From positions 745,445 through 809,444 of the forward strand of contig NW_008705563.1 of assembly GCF_000186865.1 (NCBI RefSeq): DNA of 64,000 bases, given 5' to 3'. Source of the DNA: Aureococcus anophagefferens. Lineage: Eukaryota; Sar; Pelagophyceae; Pelagomonadales; Pelagomonadaceae. Position 1 is the first letter of the stretch. Every line of letters begins with the position of its first letter. The notes under the pieces were generated by a model, which saw only the letters and a list, made by a program, of their open reading frames with translations, searched no databases and was not told the DNA's origin. A program made the translations under genes and the position numbers. Positions 17,419 through 27,274 of this stretch are shown here, piece by piece.

Positions 17419-18987
17419 CTAGGGATCACCTTTAATCTCGCGGATCTCGAAGACGACCTCGGCCGCGGGCGCGCCGCGGAAGGACGGCCGCGCGGCGAGC
17501 TCGACGACGCCCGCGGCCGCGAGGGCCTCGGGCGCGAGGTTCGCGGAGCAGAGCGGCGCGCCGCCCGCGGCGAAGACGTTGACGCGGAGCGGCGCCGCGC
17601 CGCCGGCCGAGAGGCGCACGATGGGCGACCGCACGGGGCCGTCGCTCTCGCCGCCGAGCACGGGCACGGCGCACTCGACCGTGGCGCCGCCGCAGCGCAC
17701 GACGGCCGCGAGGGTCCTCGCGGCGCCCGCGGGCAGCTCGTCGTCGGGGAAGCGGACGCCGAAGCGCACCTCGCGGAGGGCGCCGCCGTCGGAGAGGTCG
17801 ACGTAGGCCGACCGGCGCCGGCCGCCCTCGGCCACGCGGCCGTCGCCCGCGAACCGCGGAGGCCCCGGCCTCGGGCCGCCCGGGACGACGTCCGCCGGCG
17901 CGGCCGCCTCCTGCGGCGCGGCCGCGACCTCCCGCGGCGCCTGCTCCTCGGCGGCCGCGCGCCGCGCCGCCTCGTCGGCCGACGAGCGCCGGAGCTGGTC
18001 CCGGAAGACGAGCGGTGCCCGCGAGCCGAGGTCGACGGCGTCCGCCGCGTCGTCGAACTTCGGCGTCCGCTGGAGCTCGCGGGCCGCGGCGACGAGTTTG
18101 GACGTCGCGGACCGGCTCTCGGCGCGCGCCGCCGGCAGGTGCGCGTTCGTCAGCAGCAAGCGCTCGAGGTCCCGGAGCGCGAGCTCCGGCGCCGCGTCCA
18201 GACCCGCCGCCAGATGCGAATCGGGCGGGTTCGCGCCGCGCAGCGCAGCCCAGGACCGCCGGACGACCGCCGACGACGCGTAGCCGTTGCCGTAGGGGTC
18301 CGCGTCGTAGAAGGCCCTGCGCAGGTCGCAGTGGCTCGGCAGCTGGCGCGGCGCGGCCGCGACGGTGGGGACGACGCGCGGGGCCTTGGTCTGCGCCGAG
18401 AGCTCCGCAGCGGTGATGATGTCGAAGCCCCGGCAGAGGTCGCCGGCGTCGTCGAAGGCCACGAGCGGGCGCACGTCGCGCGGGAGCTGCGCGGCGGCCG
18501 CGGACGCGGAGACGAACCCGTCGGCCCCGCGGTCCTCGTCGAGCGCGTAGACGCGGCGCCGCAGGGACCGCAGCGCCTCGCGCCCGCCCGCGGCGCGCAT
18601 GGCCGCCGCCGCGGCCTCCGCCGCCTCCTTGCGGTCCTGGTCCGCGGCCATGCGGCTCAGCTCGCGCGCGGCCCGGAGGTCCCGGCCGCGGTCCGCGACG
18701 CGCCGCTCCTTCAAGCGCTCGACGAACTCGTCGCGGTCCGCCTCGTCCATCATGTGCGCGAAGAGGTCGACCCAGGTCGATTTGATCACCGGGTGCGGCT
18801 CCACGGGCTGCGCCGCGCCGGCGGGCAGCGCCGGGCGCATCTTGTCCTTCTTCGCCGCCGCGAGTGCCCGCGCCGCGGGCCCGTAGGGGTCGACCTCGGC
18901 GTACGGCAGGTGCGGGCCGACCATGGGCCGCTGACCCCCAGGCTTGACCACGAGCGGCCGGTCGCGGGCCTCCATGAAGTCGGCCAT
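17419..18987 (-). CDS. Unknown EF-hand-like protein, duplicated gene copy 2 (intronless)
   Basis: This uninterrupted 522-residue frame is the reference form of the gene at 13238-15092. Differences from copy 1 are few (for example MEARD for MAARD and VSASAAAAQLPRD for VSKSAVAAQLPRE). Two EF-hand-like loops lie near residues 150 and 225. A Glu/Ala/Arg-rich helical region follows. The last 150 residues form an apparent beta domain (SAYVDLSDGGALREVRFGV). The protein ends IREIKGDP, with its stop overlapping that of the convergent sulfotransferase. The function is unknown. Confidence 0.8.
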   Translation of the reverse strand: MADFMEARDRPLVVKPGGQRPMVGPHLPYAEVDPYGPAARALAAAKKDKMRPALPAGAAQPVEPHPVIKSTWVDLFAHMMDEADRDEFVERLKERRVADRGRDLRAARELSRMAADQDRKEAAEAAAAAMRAAGGREALRSLRRRVYALDEDRGADGFVSASAAAAQLPRDVRPLVAFDDAGDLCRGFDIITAAELSAQTKAPRVVPTVAAAPRQLPSHCDLRRAFYDADPYGNGYASSAVVRRSWAALRGANPPDSHLAAGLDAAPELALRDLERLLLTNAHLPAARAESRSATSKLVAAARELQRTPKFDDAADAVDLGSRAPLVFRDQLRRSSADEAARRAAAEEQAPREVAAAPQEAAAPADVVPGGPRPGPPRFAGDGRVAEGGRRRSAYVDLSDGGALREVRFGVRFPDDELPAGAARTLAAVVRCGGATVECAVPVLGGESDGPVRSPIVRLSAGGAAPLRVNVFAAGGAPLCSANLAPEALAAAGVVELAARPSFRGAPAAEVVFEIREIKGDP

Positions 18988-19201
18988 CCTGGGACAGCAA
19001 AGAACGACCCGGGTGGGCTACGATCCCACGACCATCGTGGGTTTCAACGCANAAAGCCAACGATCTTGAAGCGACGTTGAGGCTCTGATATTGGGCTGCC
19101 CTCGGCTTATGCCCTGCAGGCTCCGTCGAGCCTCGTGAGTTCAGCACTTCCCCCCGTTCCCCCGCGCGTGCGTCGGGGCCCGTCGCTTGAAGCACCGCGT
19201 G

Positions 19202-20191
19202 ATGTCTGAGCCCATCGACAGCCCGGCGGGAGTTTTGGGCGCGGCTGCTTGTAATGGCGACATGGACCTGCTGACACGCTGCTTGGCTGACGGGACCGAT
19301 CCGAACGCCGCGGTTGGTCCTATGGGCGTGCGCGCGTTGCACGCCGCGGTGCGGGGCGGAAGCATCGAAGTCATCCACACTCTCCTCGAAGCAGGCGCGG
19401 ATTTAGAGCTGGCCAACCGCGAGGGGTATACGCCGCTGATGGCGGCGGTTTTCATGACGGCACCTCGTGCGCTGTATGGAGAACTCGAAGACACCTTCCT
19501 CGGGCTGGACGAAGCGCGTGACGCGGTGGAGCGCCGGCTACTTCCAGCGGTCGTCGCTCTCATCGAATCAGGCGCCGACTTCGAAGCGGAATATTCTACC
19601 AACGATTTAAAGATACTGTGGTGGGCCGTCAAGTCCGGGCGGCGTCGCACCGTCCTCACGCTCCTGCGAGCCGGGGCCAAGTCTGAAAGCAAGGATCGCT
19701 TGGAGCTCACCTACACGGGTGACGAACCCTTTCCTCCCTTTTCGTGCTATCGCAAGGACCGTGGCGAAGCGAAACCACTTCGCGTCCGTGACATAGAGAG
19801 CAAGTTCTTCAAGAATCCTAAGTTCGGCGGTTATCTGGAGATCGTGAGCATCGACGGCAAGCCCATCACCGCCGATTTCAGCAGTGATGATCTTGACGCC
19901 TTTCTCGCTGCTCGCCAATCGGCCGCGCAGGCGGGGGCCCATCAGCCGTATCGCGTCGGCTTCTTCCATCAAGAGTTTCACTTCTCGCCCGCGCGCGAAC
20001 CGTTTGGAAGCAACGACTCCACGCTCGCTCTCATGGATGCCATCAAGAAGGCCGGCAGCTTCGACGAGTACGCGCGCTTCCAGCAGCGCTACATCCACGT
20101 CGGCATCATCACCAAGTGCTCCCAGGACACGCTCCCGCTGGAGACCAAGACCATCATCACGACCTACCTCTGGAAGTGGGGCGGCGCCTGA
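19202..20191 (+). CDS. Ankyrin-repeat protein, duplicated gene copy 2
   Basis: 329 residues, same length and architecture as copy 1: ankyrin repeats (GVRALHAAVRGGSIEVIHTL, GYTPLMAAVF, TVLTLLRAGAKSE), then the aromatic C-terminal domain ending TTYLWKWGGA. By eye only about 60% of residues match copy 1, although the genes on either side are nearly identical. Blocks such as LGLDEARDAVERRLLP, QPYRVGFFHQE and MDAIKKAGSFDEYARFQQRY are kept. The start ATG at 19202 differs in context from copy 1. Confidence 0.8.
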   Translation: MSEPIDSPAGVLGAAACNGDMDLLTRCLADGTDPNAAVGPMGVRALHAAVRGGSIEVIHTLLEAGADLELANREGYTPLMAAVFMTAPRALYGELEDTFLGLDEARDAVERRLLPAVVALIESGADFEAEYSTNDLKILWWAVKSGRRRTVLTLLRAGAKSESKDRLELTYTGDEPFPPFSCYRKDRGEAKPLRVRDIESKFFKNPKFGGYLEIVSIDGKPITADFSSDDLDAFLAARQSAAQAGAHQPYRVGFFHQEFHFSPAREPFGSNDSTLALMDAIKKAGSFDEYARFQQRYIHVGIITKCSQDTLPLETKTIITTYLWKWGGA

Positions 20192-20264
20192 AGATCCCCA
20201 CCCCCTGTGTCCACCCCGTCCCCTGAAGCCCCTAAGTTACGCCTCCTGCGAGCAAGCGCCGCGC

Positions 20265-20772
20265 CTAGGAGCGCGCGAGCTGGCTGCGGTCGACGGTCTT
20301 GACCGTGAGGGTCTCCTCGTTCTTCGCGTCGGCGCTGCGGTGGACCGTGAGGACGACGGAGGAGCCGATCTCCGTCTCCTCGACGAGCGTGAGGAGGTCC
20401 TCGACGGTCTTGACGGGCGTGCCGTTGACGCGCGTGATGAGGTCGCCCAAATAGAGCTGGCCGTTCTTGCGCATGCAGCCGACGAGGCCCGCGTCGGCGC
20501 CCGGCGAGTTCGGCGGCGCCTCCATGACCAAGACGCCGTCGAGGGGCGCGCCGAGGCGCATCGCGAGGCCCCGCGTCATCTGGTCGTCCGCGACGGAGAT
20601 GCCCATGGACGGCCGGAGCATGCGGCCGTAGCGGATGAGCTGGTTGACGATGCGGCGCACGGCGTCGACGGGGATGGCGAAGCCGATGCCCGCGGACGCG
20701 CCCGACGGCGAGTAGATGGCCGTGTTCACGCCGATCAAGCGGCCCTTCGCGTCCAGGAGCGGCCCGCCGGAG

Positions 20773-20803
<31 letters not shown>

Positions 20804-21824
20804 CGCAGCCCTTGATGGGCCGCCCCGCGACGCCCTGGACCTCGCGGCCCACCGCGGAGACGATGCCCTTGGTCAGCGTGTGGTCCAGGCCGAAGGGGTT
20901 GCCGATCGCGAGGACCGACTGGCCCACGAGCAGCTCGCTCGAACTGCCGACCTCGATGGGCTCGAGCACGGACGCCGGCGCGCGCACCTTGAGCACGGCG
21001 ATGTCCTTCTCCGGCTCCGCGCCGACCAGCGTCGCGTCGTAGGCGGCCATCGACGCCGCGTCGCCCGTCCCCAAACCCGTCACCGTCGCCTTCTGGGCCT
21101 GCTGGATGACGTGGTAGTTCGTGACGACGTGGCCCTCCGTGTCCCAGACGAAGCCCGACCCGGAGCCGCTCGGCGTGACCTCGCCGCGCATCGACAGCGG
21201 CGACGTCGACTTGACCTGGGCAGGAAAAGGGTGCGAAATTCCCCAACTTTGGAGGCTCCTATCTCGGTCATTTTCCACTCGTTTCGGCTGATTTTGGGAC
21301 GAGTGATCATCCCTCGGAGCGCTCTCGACGCGTGGATGCTTTTTCCGGAACGCGCGCGCGCGGAACACTCACGTTGAAGCGAAATTGAATCACCCTTTTG
21401 CTGCCCTGGACTTGACGACGGACGTCTGGATGAACGCCACGGACGGCGCGACGCGCTGGAAGAGCTCGACGACGGACCGTTCGCCCGCGTCGAGCTGGCC
21501 CATGGCGCTCGCGGCGCCGCCGCTCAGGCCGTCGCCGCCCCGGAGCGCGTCCTGGAGCCGCTCGACGAGCTCGCGCTTCTCCAAACAGTCGCGGAAGTCG
21601 ATGCCGCGCTCGCCCAGCAGCCGCTTCAGCTCCGACGTCGTGAAGTCGGACGCGGACCGCGCGCCGTGGAGGGCGCCGCCGCGCCGGCTGAGGCCCAGGG
21701 TCGGCGCCGCCGCGCCGCCGCGGAAGCCGCGCCGCGCCGCGCCGACGAGCGGCGCGTTGAGGAAGCCGAAGGCCCGCGCGTTGAGCACGAGCATGGACCG
21801 GAGCAGCGGTGAGCTGCGCATCAT
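20265..21824 (-). CDS. Plastid Deg/HtrA serine protease with SAP-like N-terminal domain, copy 2
   Basis: Coding sequence is 21417-21824 joined to 20265-21215, giving 452 residues. The N-terminus (MMRSSPLLRSMLVLNARAFG, then FLNAPLVGAARRGFRGG) suits organelle targeting, probably plastid, as for Deg1. A SAP-like helical motif follows (SELKRLLGERGIDFRDCLEK). The protease domain has TNYHVI, EKDIAVL and NPGNSGGPL, with a full triad. One PDZ domain is at the C-terminus. Deg proteases degrade damaged photosystem proteins. The family A introner is excised at VVK/STSPLS, exactly restoring the sequence seen uninterrupted in copy 1. The start could be either of two adjacent ATGs (21821 or 21824). Confidence 0.9.
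21216..21408 (+). mobile_element. Introner element, family A, in Deg copy 2
   Basis: The 193 bp element is flanked by GACTTGAC at 21208-21215 and 21409-21416. Deg copy 1 has the empty site with one GACTTGAC. In gene sense the intron is 21416 down to 21216 (201 bp), starting GTCAAGTC and ending CCTGCCCAG. The element core runs opposite to the gene. Confidence 0.97.
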
Positions 21825-22972
21825 GAGGTTGTTTTCGATTGGTGCGTGTGCTCGGTGGCGGCTCGCGCGCTGCTGTGCGGCGCCGGCGGGATTTGAGAAG
21901 GTGCTCTTCTTGTTGCTTTTTTGTGGAGCTCGATCGATCGAGATGCGGGTTTGGGCTCTCCAGGCAACATGCTGCCACAACTCCTGCTCACGCACGCTTC
22001 CGACGCCGAACAATGCGCTCGGCAGCCGCATGCGGGGGCGCGGAACCCGCGCGCGAGGTTCGATAAACCCCTCCCGCGACCGCGTTCCAGCGCTCGACCT
22101 TCCGGACCTTCGCGCGGGGCTCCTCGGGCAGCATCTGGGGCAGCACTCTTCGACGCTGGATTGGATGCCACCGCGCGCTGGCGCCGCGCTGCGAGGGGCC
22201 CGTCCCGTGCGCCGGGGCAGCGATGTGCGCCTCCGAAAAATGCGCGCGGGGCGCTGCCGCCCAGCGACACGAGGCCCTCGCGGACCGCGGCGCCCGTCGG
22301 GGCGTCCGCGCGCGCCGCCCGTCCCGCGACGGACGACGCGCGGCCGGAACCGCTTCGACCGCGGGAGACGCCGTGCTCTAGGGCGGCGTGATTTTTACGA
22401 GCCTCGGGGTCGTCGGAGCTCCCGGAGCGGCGGCGCTCGCGGACGCGCGCGTTCGCCGCGGCGGACGCGCCGTCCTTCGGGCGGCGGCGCGGCGACGGCG
22501 CGAACGAGCGATCGTGCGCGCGCCAGCCGTGCCGCGGATGGCGGCCATTTTTTTCGGCAGCGACGCGGCGACGCGGGTCGTCTGGTCGTCCTTCGATGTC
22601 GACGACGCGCCGCGCGCTCCGGCTGCGGCGCGGACTGCGCGGCGTCCGCGGCTCCGCGAGGCGATCCGAGACGCAGCGGAGGCGTCGGTGCACCGTCGCG
22701 GCGCGGAAAAAATCGGCGGCGCCAGCGCGACGACGGGCGATCTCCGTCGAGGGTGCGACGCGCGCGATCCGGCCGCGCGCTCGCGAACGATTCGAGAGGC
22801 GCGGAGGACCGCGGACGCGCATTGTGCGCGCGGACGATTCGAGAGGATCGCGGCGGCGGCGGCGGAACGACCAACGACGATGCGACGTGCATGGATGGAT
22901 GATTGGATTGGATTGAGATTGGATGATTGGATGATTGAGAGAGGAAAATGGGGGTCGACGTTGCGCGGCGGT
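21825..22972. other. Intergenic region between Deg copy 2 and U2 snRNA
   Basis: About 1.15 kb with no gene I can support. It contains Arg-rich open frames on both strands without domains. A short simple-sequence tract of GATTG/GATG units lies at about 22889-22945, just beyond the U2 3' end. The stretch must include the Deg promoter and the snRNA 3'-end signal, neither of which I can identify. Confidence 0.55.
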
Positions 22973-23140
22973 GGTGCAAGACCGCGAACATCTATGGGGG
23001 TCGGTTGCAAGCAACGCGAACCAGCCCGGAGCGTAAAAATACATGTGAAAATTTACCAAGGCATTGCCTTGGTTACCAGTTTTCACACTGATAAGAACAG
23101 ATACTACACTTGATCTTAGCCAAAAGGCCGAGAAAGGTAA
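22973..23140 (-). ncRNA. U2: U2 spliceosomal snRNA
   Basis: Read on the minus strand, the sequence from 23140 gives the highly conserved U2 5' end: CTTTCTCGGCCTTTTGGC, TAAGATCAAGTGTAGTATC and TGTTCTTATCAGT. GTAGTA (23107-23102) is the element that pairs with the intron branch point. Downstream are the stem IIb-like hairpin, an Sm-site-like ATTTTTACG (23040-23032) and two 3' hairpins ending CTTGCACC. The length of about 168 nt fits U2. The first 45 nt are nearly invariant in eukaryotes, so identity is secure; exact ends are approximate. The RNA serves splicing of the introner introns that fill this window. Confidence 0.95.
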
Positions 23141-23671
23141 GAGCAAGAAGAGCGCGCGCGGCGGCGCCATGTTGGCCCGTCGCGGCCGGCCATCGTCGCC
23201 TTCAGCGGCAATTCACGTAAGTATCATCATACCGCGCTAACTAATTCATGGCCACTAAAAAAGTCGCCGCGCCGCTCGCCGCACTCCACTATCCGCAGCG
23301 AGCTCCTCCTGCTCGCTGCGTTGGCACCGTCCTCGGCGTCCTCGAGCTCCAAACAATCCTTTTGGAAGCCCTAAAGACCGTGGGCAACGCCCCGAGCCGC
23401 CGGAAGCCCGAGCCGCGGCGCACACGAGGCGCGTTGCGCATTGGCTTCGGCCGGTGAATGCGCGCGCTACCGCGGGCCCTCCGATTTCGGCCTCCTCGTC
23501 CTCGGCGAGCCCTCCTACAACCTCCCAGGACCGCGAGCACCGCCGCGGACCGGGTCCGGCGCGGGCTCGGCTCGCAGAGCCAAGCAGGAGCTGCCCACCT
23601 CGCGCTCGACCTCGGCCGATTCCTCGGGCCGAGGCCGAGCGCCGCGCCGCGGCCTCCTCAAGCCGAGCCCC
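23141..23671. other. Upstream region of U2 snRNA and of a small plus-strand gene
   Basis: No convincing coding sequence. The first 120 bp should contain the snRNA promoter; an AT-richer patch (TAAGTATCATCATACC at about 23218-23233) sits 80-95 bp upstream of the U2 start, but I cannot match it to a known snRNA promoter element. Confidence 0.4.
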
Positions 23672-23968
23672 ATGGAGATCCTGTGGCTGGGCGCGTGCGT
23701 CGTGCCGAGCGCCGCCGCGGGCCTCGGCCTCGGCGCCGCGGGCCGCGTCGGCGCGCGCGGCCTGGCCAAGTCCGCCGCCGCCGCCGCCGCCGCCTTCGCG
23801 GCCGCGGCCCTGGGTCAGACGCGCGGCGACACCGGGTCCGAGGGCGCCCAGCTGGCCGCGTTCGCGGGCGCCAGCGGCGGCCTCGGCGCCGCGGGCTTCG
23901 CGGCCGGCGGCGCGGCCGGCGCGGGCGGCCGCGCCGCCTGGCTCGCGCTCCGCTGCGCGCGGCGATGA
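23672..23968 (+). CDS. Small Ala/Gly-rich membrane protein (hypothetical)
   Basis: The predicted 98-residue protein starts MEILWLGACVVPSAAAGLGL. It has two or three hydrophobic Ala/Gly segments separated by short polar turns (QTRGDTGSEG), consistent with a small membrane protein. It ends just 2 bp before the stop of the convergent TBC-like gene, the same tight spacing seen for other real pairs here. Low sequence complexity makes this uncertain. Confidence 0.4.
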   Translation: MEILWLGACVVPSAAAGLGLGAAGRVGARGLAKSAAAAAAAFAAAALGQTRGDTGSEGAQLAAFAGASGGLGAAGFAAGGAAGAGGRAAWLALRCARR

Positions 23969-23970
23969 CG

Positions 23971-26900
23971 CTAAGACCCCTTAACCTCCAACCCCCCGAG
24001 CACGACAACAAGCGCCGCCTCGTCGGGGACGACGTAGGGCGCGGAAAGGGCCGCGTCGTGCTTCCACTTCTTCCGGAGCGCCTTCTCGAACTTGGGGAAC
24101 TTCTTCCGGTAGGCCTTCTCGGCCTTGGCGTCCAGGGCCGCGAGATCCGCGGGCGCGTAGGTGTGGCGGTAGACGGACTGCTGCACCGCGGCGACGGCGT
24201 CGCGGATGACGCGGTCGCGGTCCGCCTCCGCGGCGTCGTACTTGGCCCGCGCCGCGGCCGCGGCGTCGCGCGCGGCCTTGGCCTCGGCGACGCAGGCGAG
24301 GAAGGCGGCCCCGAGCGCCTCGGCGGCCGTCGCCGCGGCGGCCTCGCGCTTCGCCGCGCGCGCCTCGCCCTCGGCGCGCTCCGCCTCGGCCTCGGTCGCG
24401 GACCGCGCGTCGCGCGCGCGCTGCGCCTCGGCCTCGGCCTCCAAGCGCCGCTGCTCCTCGGCGGCGGCGCGCCGCGCCTCGGCGCGCTTCGCCGCGGCGA
24501 TGGCCTCCTCGGCCGCGACGATGTCGCGGTGCTGCGCGGCCGCGACGACGGCGAGGTCGTGCTTCACGCGGAGCGCGTTGTACGCGGAGTAGACGAGGTG
24601 GGGCAGCGTCGCCTTCTCCGCCTGGGCAGGAAAAGAGTGCGAAATTCCCAACTTCAAAGGCTCCTAGCTCGGTCGTTTTCCACTCGTTCCGGCTAATTTT
24701 TGGACGAGCGATCATCTCTCGGAGTGTTCTCGACGCGTGGGTGCTTTTTCCGAAACGGTCGCGCGCGGAACACTCATATTGAAGCGAACTTGAATCACTC
24801 TTTTCCCGCCCCGTTCTCCGCGGGCCAGCGCGCGCCGGGCAGGGCGCGGATCGCGAGGATGGCCGCGGACTGGAACGCGGCGGACCCCGGCGACAGCGAC
24901 GGGTCCGACGGCTCCGCGCCCGCCGGCAGCAGGAGCTCCACCGTCGCCGCGGCCTCGCCGAGGACGTCGGCCGTCGCGCCACCGTCGTGCGGCGGCCGCG
25001 GCGGCTTCGGCGCGGGCACGTCGTCGTGGTCCTCGGCGTCGACGAGGGGCAGCGGCAGCCGCACGCAGCCGCCGAGCACGGCGCCGAGCGGGCCGGCCAC
25101 CTTGCTCGGCAGCGTCCCGTAGAGCGCGGCGAGGCCCGGGAGCGCGGCGGCGACGGCGGCGGCGACGGCGCGCTTGATCGCGCCGTCCGCGCCCGCGCCG
25201 ATGAGCTCCGCGGCGTCGCGGAGGCCCTTGGCGTTGCTCGGCGCCGCGAGGACGCGGTCGACGACGGCGGGCAGCGTGTCGCCGTCGGGGAAGACGTCGA
25301 CCCAGTCGAGCGCGAGCGCCGCGCCGTCGACGTCCGCGGCGACGTGCGGCGGGCTCGACGGCACGAAGGCCGCACCGTCCGCGAGCGAGTGGGGCGCGTC
25401 GTCGGGGACCGGCGCGGCGTCGAGCGCGCCGGGCAGCGCCGCGTCGAGGAGCACGCTCGGCAGGCTCGGCGCGAGGGGCGCGAGCGCGCCTGGGTGGAAT
25501 CAAAGCATCGACGCAAGCTCTTTGGCCGTGCTTCGAGAACTCGCCGAGAGAAAACGACCCGTCCAAAAATCAGCCGAAACGACGTCGATGTGACCGAGAT
25601 CGAGAGGTTTGAAGTTTTGCTGGACCCGGTCGCGCGCCCTGGAGGTCGCGCGGGTGGAAGCCGAGGACGTGGCGGAGGCCGTGCGCGGCGAACTGGGCCT
25701 CGAGGTCGCCGGCGGACGCGTCCCTGGCGACGGCCTCGAGCGCGCCCCGCGCGGCGTCGCCCGCGTCCTCGCCGGCCTCGAGGCGCGCGACGCGGAAGAG
25801 GACCGCGTCGCGGACGCAGAGGAGGAGCGCGGCCGCGGCCGCGGGCAGGACGCCGTCGAAGGAGCTCAGCACGCACTGGTCCCAGACGTAGAGCGCGGCG
25901 GCCTCGGAGCAGACGTCGACGAGGCCGCGCTTCATCGTCGCCCCGACGGCCCGGCCGAGGACGTCGCCGCCGCCGCCGAGCGCGTCGAGGAGCTCGTCGT
26001 CGCCCGCGCCGCGGAGCACGGCCGCCGCGCGGTCGAGCCAGTCCTTGGGCACCCACCAGGCGGGCGTCGCGGCCGCGCGGGGCAGGCCGATGCCCAGGCG
26101 GAGCGCGAGGGCCGCGGCGCCCGCGCCGCCCTCGAGGAGCTTCGCGTTCGGCGACGCCGCCGCCGCGTCGCCGGCCGCGGCGAAGGGCGTCCCGTCGGGC
26201 CGCGGGCTCGCCTCGACCGTCGCGGGCTCGAGGCCCCGCGCGAGCGCGGCGCTCACGGCGGCGACGACGGCCTCGGCGTCCGCGGCCTCGCCGAAGACGC
26301 GGAGCGGCGGCACCGCGAGCCAGTACGCGGCCTCGGGCAGCGCGGCGGTGCGGCGGGAGCGGTGCCGCGCGTCGAGGTAGGACAGGGCCGTCTTCATGGC
26401 CGCGAGGCCGTCGGCGCCGAAGTCGCGGGGCCCCAGGATCTCCGCGCAGCGCGCGGTGATGTCCGCGTCGAAGGGCGAGATCGTCGCGACGACGCCGCGG
26501 CGCCGCAGGTCGCGGAAGGTCGTCGCCGCGGCCTCGTCGCGGAGCCGCGCGCGCCAGAGGGGCCCCCGGAGCGCCCCGGGCAGGGGCCGGCCCAGGAGCA
26601 GCTGGAGCGCGCCCAGGCCGTTCTCCCGGGGCAGCCCCTCGAGGAGCGCGAGGATGCCCGCGGACGCCTCGGCCTCGATGAGCTCGACGACGCTCGCGGA
26701 GCCGCCGCCGCGCTCCTCGCCCTCGAGCCGCGCGGCCGTGACCGCGCGCGAGAGGCTCAGGTCGAGCTGCGCCGACAGCAGCGCCTCGAACTGGCCCGCG
26801 GACCCGCCGTCGACGACCATCTGCCCGTAGACGTCCTCGAGCAGCGCGTCGCGCGCCGCCGGCGACAGCGCGCCGAAGCCCGCGCCGCCGTCCCCGCGGT

Positions 26901-27003
26901 GCTCGACGCGCCAGACGAGCTCGCGGCAGAGCTGGCGGAACGCGTCCGACGACGCCGTCTCGTCCTGCGCCGCGCGCAGCCACGCCGGGCAGGCCGCCGC
27001 CAT
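23971..27003 (-). CDS. TBC (Rab-GAP)-like domain protein with coiled-coil C-terminus
   Basis: Three exons (25626-27003, 24822-25489, 23971-24621) give 898 residues in one frame; both introns are introner-derived. Residues about 130-250 resemble a TBC domain (GRPLPGALRGPLWRARL, AAMKTALSYLDARH), and LYVWDQCVLSSFDGVLP matches the late TBC helices. Catalytic Arg and Gln fingers are not obvious, so GAP activity is doubtful. The last 230 residues are an Ala/Glu/Arg coiled coil (EEAIAAAKRAEARRAAAEEQ). A role in membrane traffic or cilia is plausible but inferred. Start ATG is 27001-27003. Confidence 0.65.
24622..24813 (+). mobile_element. Introner element, family A, in the TBC-like gene
   Basis: 192 bp, flanked by TTCTCCGC at 24614-24621 and 24814-24821. 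In gene sense the intron (200 bp) starts GCGGAGAA and ends CCTGCCCAG, so it is GC-AG. No GT donor nearby keeps the frame. Core antisense to the gene. Confidence 0.94.
25490..25625 (+). mobile_element. Diverged short introner related to family B, in the TBC-like gene
   Basis: The 136 bp intron shares the family core (CCAAAAATCAGCCGAAACGA, TGACCGAGAT) and the TTCGAGAACTCG segment, but lacks the usual right arm. Its acceptor end in gene sense is GATTCCACCCAG, intermediate between families A and B. GT at 25625 and AG at 25490 join CGACCGG to GCGCGCTC in frame. A short GCGCGC repeat flanks it. It is probably an old, partly deleted copy. Confidence 0.8.
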
Positions 27004-27274
27004 GGCGCGGCGCCGCGCTCGGCGAAGCGAGCGGGCGTTACCGGCGCGACGCCAGCGTCGGCGGCCGGTCGTCGGCGACGCGCGCTGGGAAGGCTGACGA
27101 GCCACTAGGCGGCTGCGCCGGATAGCAACGAGAGATGGCTCATCATTGGGCTGCCCACCCGGTGCTCCACGATTGTTCCCTTCAGCTTTGACATCGATCC
27201 TTCATCAGTGCGGGAATACAAACTTGGACCCGGGCAGCTTTCCACGATGGTTTTAGCTATAGGCTGACACCCAG

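Larger units (their letters stand above)
17392..21429. repeat. Tandem segmental duplication, copy 2
   Basis: Second copy of the three-gene unit. It keeps the ancestral-looking junction where the sulfotransferase stop (TAG 17420-17422) and the EF-hand-like gene's stop (TAG on the minus strand, 17419-17421) share the palindrome CTAG. Relative to copy 1 it lacks the family B introner and gains a family A introner. Confidence 0.93.

Noticed and set aside
13310..21429. Pure assembly artefact from two haplotypes joined in tandem
   Set aside because: Not excluded, but the strong ankyrin divergence and the sulfotransferase remnant after the gap fit a real duplication better. Long reads would decide.
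22388..23113. Plus-strand open frame overlapping U2
   Set aside because: It runs antisense across the conserved U2 sequence and has no domain.
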